Below the pieces are notes generated by a model. It made no database searches and was not told where the DNA came from. It saw only the letters and a list, made by a program, of their open reading frames with translations. From Bacteroidota bacterium (lineage in GTDB: Bacteria > Bacteroidota > Bacteroidia > Bacteroidales > F082): a stretch of DNA of 43,174 bases. Positions 40,936-43,174 of the stretch are shown here, in pieces (the stretch's first letter is position 1; the number at the start of each line of letters is the position of its first letter). The position numbers were made by a program, and so were the translations under genes. The stretch is from NCBI GenBank assembly GCA_013203805.1, contig JABMPH010000018.1, positions 1 to 43,174 on the forward strand. Reading direction: 5' to 3'.

Positions 40936-42534
40936 CTAATCCACATTATCATGTAAGAATGAATTATCAGATTTTATCACGGGTTGATTTTTTGAATCTT
41001 CGCCCAATGTAAATCTTGATATTGATGACTCAGCCGAATAATCCTTATCATCGAGTTGAACTTTCTTTCTAATGTATGCAGGCTCATTTTCATATTCAGC
41101 TATTTTTTCATGAGATCGTAAATTGATACTCAGGTTTTTTAGTTTATTCACTCTTTCAGCTGCATTTTTTGAAATACTGTCATCATCAGTTTGAGGATTT
41201 GGTTTAGTCTCTTCAATTGTCTCTGGGCTTTTTGAAGATACAGTATGACCAATACTCAAATATGGTTCGTCCGATCGTCTTATTAATGAAGATAGATTAG
41301 GTGTTGACCGAACTATTGGAACTTTAATATCCTGATGTTCATTTTCGATATCCCCAAGTGAATGAACTATCTTACTTTCTTTATCTTCAATTTTAAAAGA
41401 AGGAATTATTTCAGGAGTAATTTTTTTAATTTCCAGTATCTCATCCTCTTTTGTTTCAATTGAAGTTGATTGTGTTGGACTGGACTTGGTTGGGTATGTT
41501 TTATTTCCACTACCCACAACACCAACAACTGTACTTTCTTTTTCCGGTTCTTTTTTTACAGTATCAAAACCAGTAGCAATAATTGTAATTCCCACGCTAT
41601 TACCTAATGATTCATCTTTACCAACTCCCCAAATAGTTTCGGCTTCGTTACCGCTCTCTTTTTGAACATAGTCGGTTATTTCAGTAATCTCATCCATGGT
41701 AATGTCTTCAGTACCTGTGGTGATGTATAGGAGTATATCTGTGGCTCCGGCAATTTCGTTATCATTTAGTAGTGGAGACTTCATTGCTTCGTCGATTGCC
41801 TTGTATGCACGATTTTCACCTTCAGCTCTTGCTGATCCCATTATTGCCTTACCACTGTCCTTAATTACAGTTCTTACATCTTCAAAATCAACATTTACAT
41901 ATCCGGTAACAGTAATGAGTTCGGCAATACCTTTGGCTGCCGACGATAGTACATTATCTGCCTGAGCAAATGCTTCGGCCAATACTAAGTTTCCAAATTG
42001 CTCGCGTAATTTATCATTGCTGATTACAAGTAGTGCGTCTACGTATTTTTTTAATTCACTAATGCCCAATTCCGCTTGTTGTTTCCTTCTTCGTCCTTCA
42101 AATCCAAAAGGTAGAGTAACAATACCAACAGTAAGGATATTCATTTCACGTGCCAACTTTGCAATTACAGGTGCGGCACCGGTTCCTGTCCCACCTCCCA
42201 TTCCTGCAGTAATAAATAGCATTTGAGTAGTGCCATCATTTAAAAGTTCCTTGATTTTTTCAATGGAATCTTCTGCCGATGATTTTCCAACCTCAGGGTT
42301 TGCTCCTGCACCCAAACCACCCTTGTCACCAATTTCAATTTTTATTGGAACAGGACTTGATTCTAGAGCTTGTAAGTCGGTGTTACATACTGCAAACTCA
42401 ACGCCGGTTATTCCCTGCTTAAACATATGGTTTACAGCGTTAGAACCGCCGCCGCCAACTCCTAATACTTTTATTATAGAGGGGTGTTGTTTTGGTTGAA
42501 ATGTAATCATATCAGTCATAGTGTTTTTGGACAT
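40936..42534 (-). CDS. ftsZ: Cell division GTPase FtsZ
   Basis: Tubulin-like GTPase that forms the Z ring. Visible are the nucleotide-binding loop VLGVGGGGSNAVNHM, the tubulin signature GGGTGTGAAPVIA, and the GLGAGANPEVGK segment. A long, variable linker (about 330-500) and a conserved end (SRFTLGEDSK ... NSFLHDNVD) that binds FtsA are typical of Bacteroidota, giving 532 residues against about 390 in E. coli. The gene follows ftsA by about 76 nt, as in the usual division cluster. Start ATG 42534. Confidence 0.97.
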   Translation of the reverse strand: MSKNTMTDMITFQPKQHPSIIKVLGVGGGGSNAVNHMFKQGITGVEFAVCNTDLQALESSPVPIKIEIGDKGGLGAGANPEVGKSSAEDSIEKIKELLNDGTTQMLFITAGMGGGTGTGAAPVIAKLAREMNILTVGIVTLPFGFEGRRRKQQAELGISELKKYVDALLVISNDKLREQFGNLVLAEAFAQADNVLSSAAKGIAELITVTGYVNVDFEDVRTVIKDSGKAIMGSARAEGENRAYKAIDEAMKSPLLNDNEIAGATDILLYITTGTEDITMDEITEITDYVQKESGNEAETIWGVGKDESLGNSVGITIIATGFDTVKKEPEKESTVVGVVGSGNKTYPTKSSPTQSTSIETKEDEILEIKKITPEIIPSFKIEDKESKIVHSLGDIENEHQDIKVPIVRSTPNLSSLIRRSDEPYLSIGHTVSSKSPETIEETKPNPQTDDDSISKNAAERVNKLKNLSINLRSHEKIAEYENEPAYIRKKVQLDDKDYSAESSISRFTLGEDSKNQPVIKSDNSFLHDNVD

Positions 42535-42610
42535 ATTAAAAATAAACTATTTGATAAGTTTGGTGTGTTTATTTATTAGTAGTTTTTAACAATGAAAAGT
42601 TAATTCAATT

Positions 42611-43174
42611 TTACTCCGAAGTATCACTTTCAAACCAGTCTTTTAATGATTTTAAAAATCTGGCGGTACCCGTTTCTCCTGAAATATCTTTTTCTCTTTT
42701 CCTTACTTTCTTTTTGCCTTTTGTGTATAGTTCAACAACTGCTTCATCCTTTAGTAATGATTTATTTTCTTTTACTTTTTCATAATCAAATCTTGAGATA
42801 CCCTCAATCACTAAACCAACTCCGGTTGCATACATTGGGCTGGCCATTTCGTCAACAACATCATTTGCAAGATGTTCATTTGGGTAACCTATACGAGTGG
42901 CCATTCCTGTTATAAATTCGGTAAGTTGGTCGATATGCTTTAGCTGTGCACCTCCACCGGTAAGTACGATACCCGCAATTAATTTTTTTTCGAAACCAGA
43001 ATTCTTAATCTCAAAATATATCTGTTCAACAATTTCCTCCATTCTGGCCTGAATTATGGAAGCAAGATTTTTAAGGGTAATTTCCTTTGGAGGTCTTCCT
43101 CTTAGCCCGGGAATAGCTACAACTTCATCATCGCGATTTTCACTTGCAAGTGCAGAACCAAATTTTACTTTTAA
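42611..43174 (-). CDS. ftsA: Cell division protein FtsA, C-terminal part (runs off the window)
   Basis: The frame is open to the window edge (188 codons including stop) and begins in-frame with LKVKFGSALASENRDDEVVA, IPGLRGRPPKEITLKNLA and IIQARMEEIVEQIY, followed by IAGIVLTGGGAQLKHIDQLT, the actin-fold phosphate-2 loop of FtsA. It anchors FtsZ to the membrane. The N-terminal half is outside the window. The C-terminal ~60 residues include a Lys-rich linker (KGKKKVRKREKD) and FLKSLKDWFESD, a probable amphipathic membrane-targeting helix. Upstream of ftsZ as expected. Confidence 0.95.
   Translation of the reverse strand, partial: LKVKFGSALASENRDDEVVAIPGLRGRPPKEITLKNLASIIQARMEEIVEQIYFEIKNSGFEKKLIAGIVLTGGGAQLKHIDQLTEFITGMATRIGYPNEHLANDVVDEMASPMYATGVGLVIEGISRFDYEKVKENKSLLKDEAVVELYTKGKKKVRKREKDISGETGTARFLKSLKDWFESDTSE

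Overview
The window comes from an AT-rich member of the Bacteroidota, probably a Bacteroidales/Marinilabiliales-type marine or gut-like lineage. Supporting signs are a subtilase with a C-terminal type IX secretion sorting tail, class III fructose-1,6-bisphosphatase, FtsZ with the long tail ending NSFLHDNVD, TAnnTTTG (-7) promoter boxes, a REP-associated transposase and a two-component-type propeller protein. Species cannot be named from the sequence alone. No rRNA, tRNA or CRISPR array was seen.

Region 1 (1-15956) is accessory and the most unusual part. Eight tightly spaced minus-strand genes run from 10493 down to 105: an LPP20-like secreted protein, a secreted transglutaminase-fold/propeller protein, an extracytoplasmic beta-structure protein ending in a two-helix ion-channel module, two unknown membrane proteins, a SAM-domain/TPR protein, a SUKH/TPR protein and a DUF4062 STAND-type NTPase whose 3' end looks truncated. 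Divergent from them are a Cys4 zinc-ribbon protein, a CsgG-like protein with an SH3 tail, a large LPP20-like protein and a secreted propeller protein (10615-15956). The order suggests one envelope-spanning sensing, signalling or conflict module with periplasmic, membrane and cytoplasmic parts; this is inference.

Region 2 (15953-27133) is mostly housekeeping: mfd, fbp (class III), aspartate kinase, a secreted S8 protease, and a PPi-type 6-phosphofructokinase preceded by a 14-codon leader ORF.

Region 3 (27134-37263) is a compact minus-strand cluster: GT2-DUF2062 glycosyltransferase, MMPL exporter fused to a PlsC acyltransferase, SAM methyltransferase, phytoene-desaturase-like FAD oxidoreductase, C45 Ntn acyltransferase/hydrolase, CoA-ligase-like adenylate-forming enzyme and a DUF2141 protein. 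It resembles a lipid, polyene or acyl-conjugate synthesis and export locus. The MMPL-PlsC and methyltransferase frames are one interrupted gene: a -1 frameshift near 32950 separates them.

Region 4 (37288-43174) holds a RAYT transposase gene with a GC-rich palindrome inside its own coding sequence, a glycosylasparaginase next to a FucP-type sugar transporter, a YqeY-family protein, ftsZ and the 3' part of ftsA, which runs off the window. No gap without a gene exceeds 300 bases; the largest (25679-25915) holds two divergent promoters and the leader ORF.
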